A stretch of DNA of 7,402 nucleotides. Source: Prevotella sp. CAG:891 (lineage in GTDB: Bacteria > Bacteroidota > Bacteroidia > Bacteroidales > Bacteroidaceae). Below are positions 7,315 through 7,402 of the stretch, in pieces (position 1 is the first letter of the stretch; the number at the start of each line of letters is the position of its first letter). The translations under genes were made by a program, and so were the position numbers. The notes beneath the pieces are model-generated. The model was not told the DNA's origin, ran no database searches, and worked only from the letters and a program-made list of their open reading frames with translations. Location of the stretch: NCBI GenBank assembly GCA_000437675.1, contig FR901794.1, positions 20,856-28,257 on the forward strand, in the 5' to 3' direction.

Positions 7315-7402
7315 TCAGCATCCTTCGAAGGGAGTAGCAGGGCTTTCTGTTTTCAGTATAGGAAATGTCTTAACTGGCTGGACAGGTTTGTCGGGTTCAG
7401 CA
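7315..7402 (-). CDS. C-terminal end of an unrecognised minus-strand gene
   Basis: The last 28 codons of a frame open to the right edge, ending with TGA at 7317-7315. The peptide is rich in Pro, Lys and Glu (AEPDKPVQPVKTFPILKTES, then PATPFEGC), looking like a flexible tail. The other two minus-strand frames are interrupted by stops here. The start is outside the window and no family is recognised. It lies 52 bases upstream of the 50-residue ORF on the same strand, so the two may form an operon. The fragment is short enough that a chance open frame cannot be excluded. Confidence 0.35.
   Translation of the reverse strand, partial: AEPDKPVQPVKTFPILKTESPATPFEGC

Overview
The window is a piece of a starch/malto-oligosaccharide utilisation locus (a Sus-type polysaccharide utilisation locus) from a member of the Bacteroidota, most likely Bacteroidales such as Prevotella/Segatella or Bacteroides. 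The assignment rests on the gene families (GH97, SusC, SusD, SusE-type surface glycan-binding lipoprotein), on lipoprotein signals followed by acidic residues, and on A/T-rich start regions without Shine-Dalgarno sequences. The exact genus cannot be read from the sequence.

Layout, left to right on the + strand: (1) the last 257 codons of a GH97 alpha-glucosidase (susB type), 5' end outside the window; (2) a 183-base gap with one stable hairpin and a weak promoter-like motif; (3) susC, a 1012-residue TonB-dependent oligosaccharide transporter; (4) a 93-base gap; (5) susD, a 531-residue starch-binding surface lipoprotein; (6) an 87-base gap with a 10-bp hairpin; (7) susE, a 399-residue surface lipoprotein with an N-terminal SusE domain and two C-terminal starch-binding modules; (8) an exact 18-bp tandem duplication running over the susE stop codon, then a very long hairpin plus T-run that looks like the operon terminator. 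The order GH97-susC-susD-susE matches susB-C-D-E of the Bacteroides thetaiotaomicron sus operon, but here the block appears to end after susE, with no susF or susG (surface alpha-amylase) behind it.

How the genes work together (family knowledge): SusD and SusE bind starch or maltodextrin on the cell surface, the SusC/SusD pair imports oligosaccharides into the periplasm using TonB energy, and the GH97 enzyme releases glucose from them there. A surface amylase to make the oligosaccharides must be encoded elsewhere, perhaps upstream of the window.

The last ~330 bases hold no + strand gene. On the - strand, convergent to the sus operon, lie a possible 50-residue single-span membrane protein and the last 28 codons of a second possible gene. 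Both are unrecognised. I found no RNA gene, insertion sequence or CRISPR array. The window is mostly a well-known system; the less ordinary parts are the intergenic structures and the 3' end.
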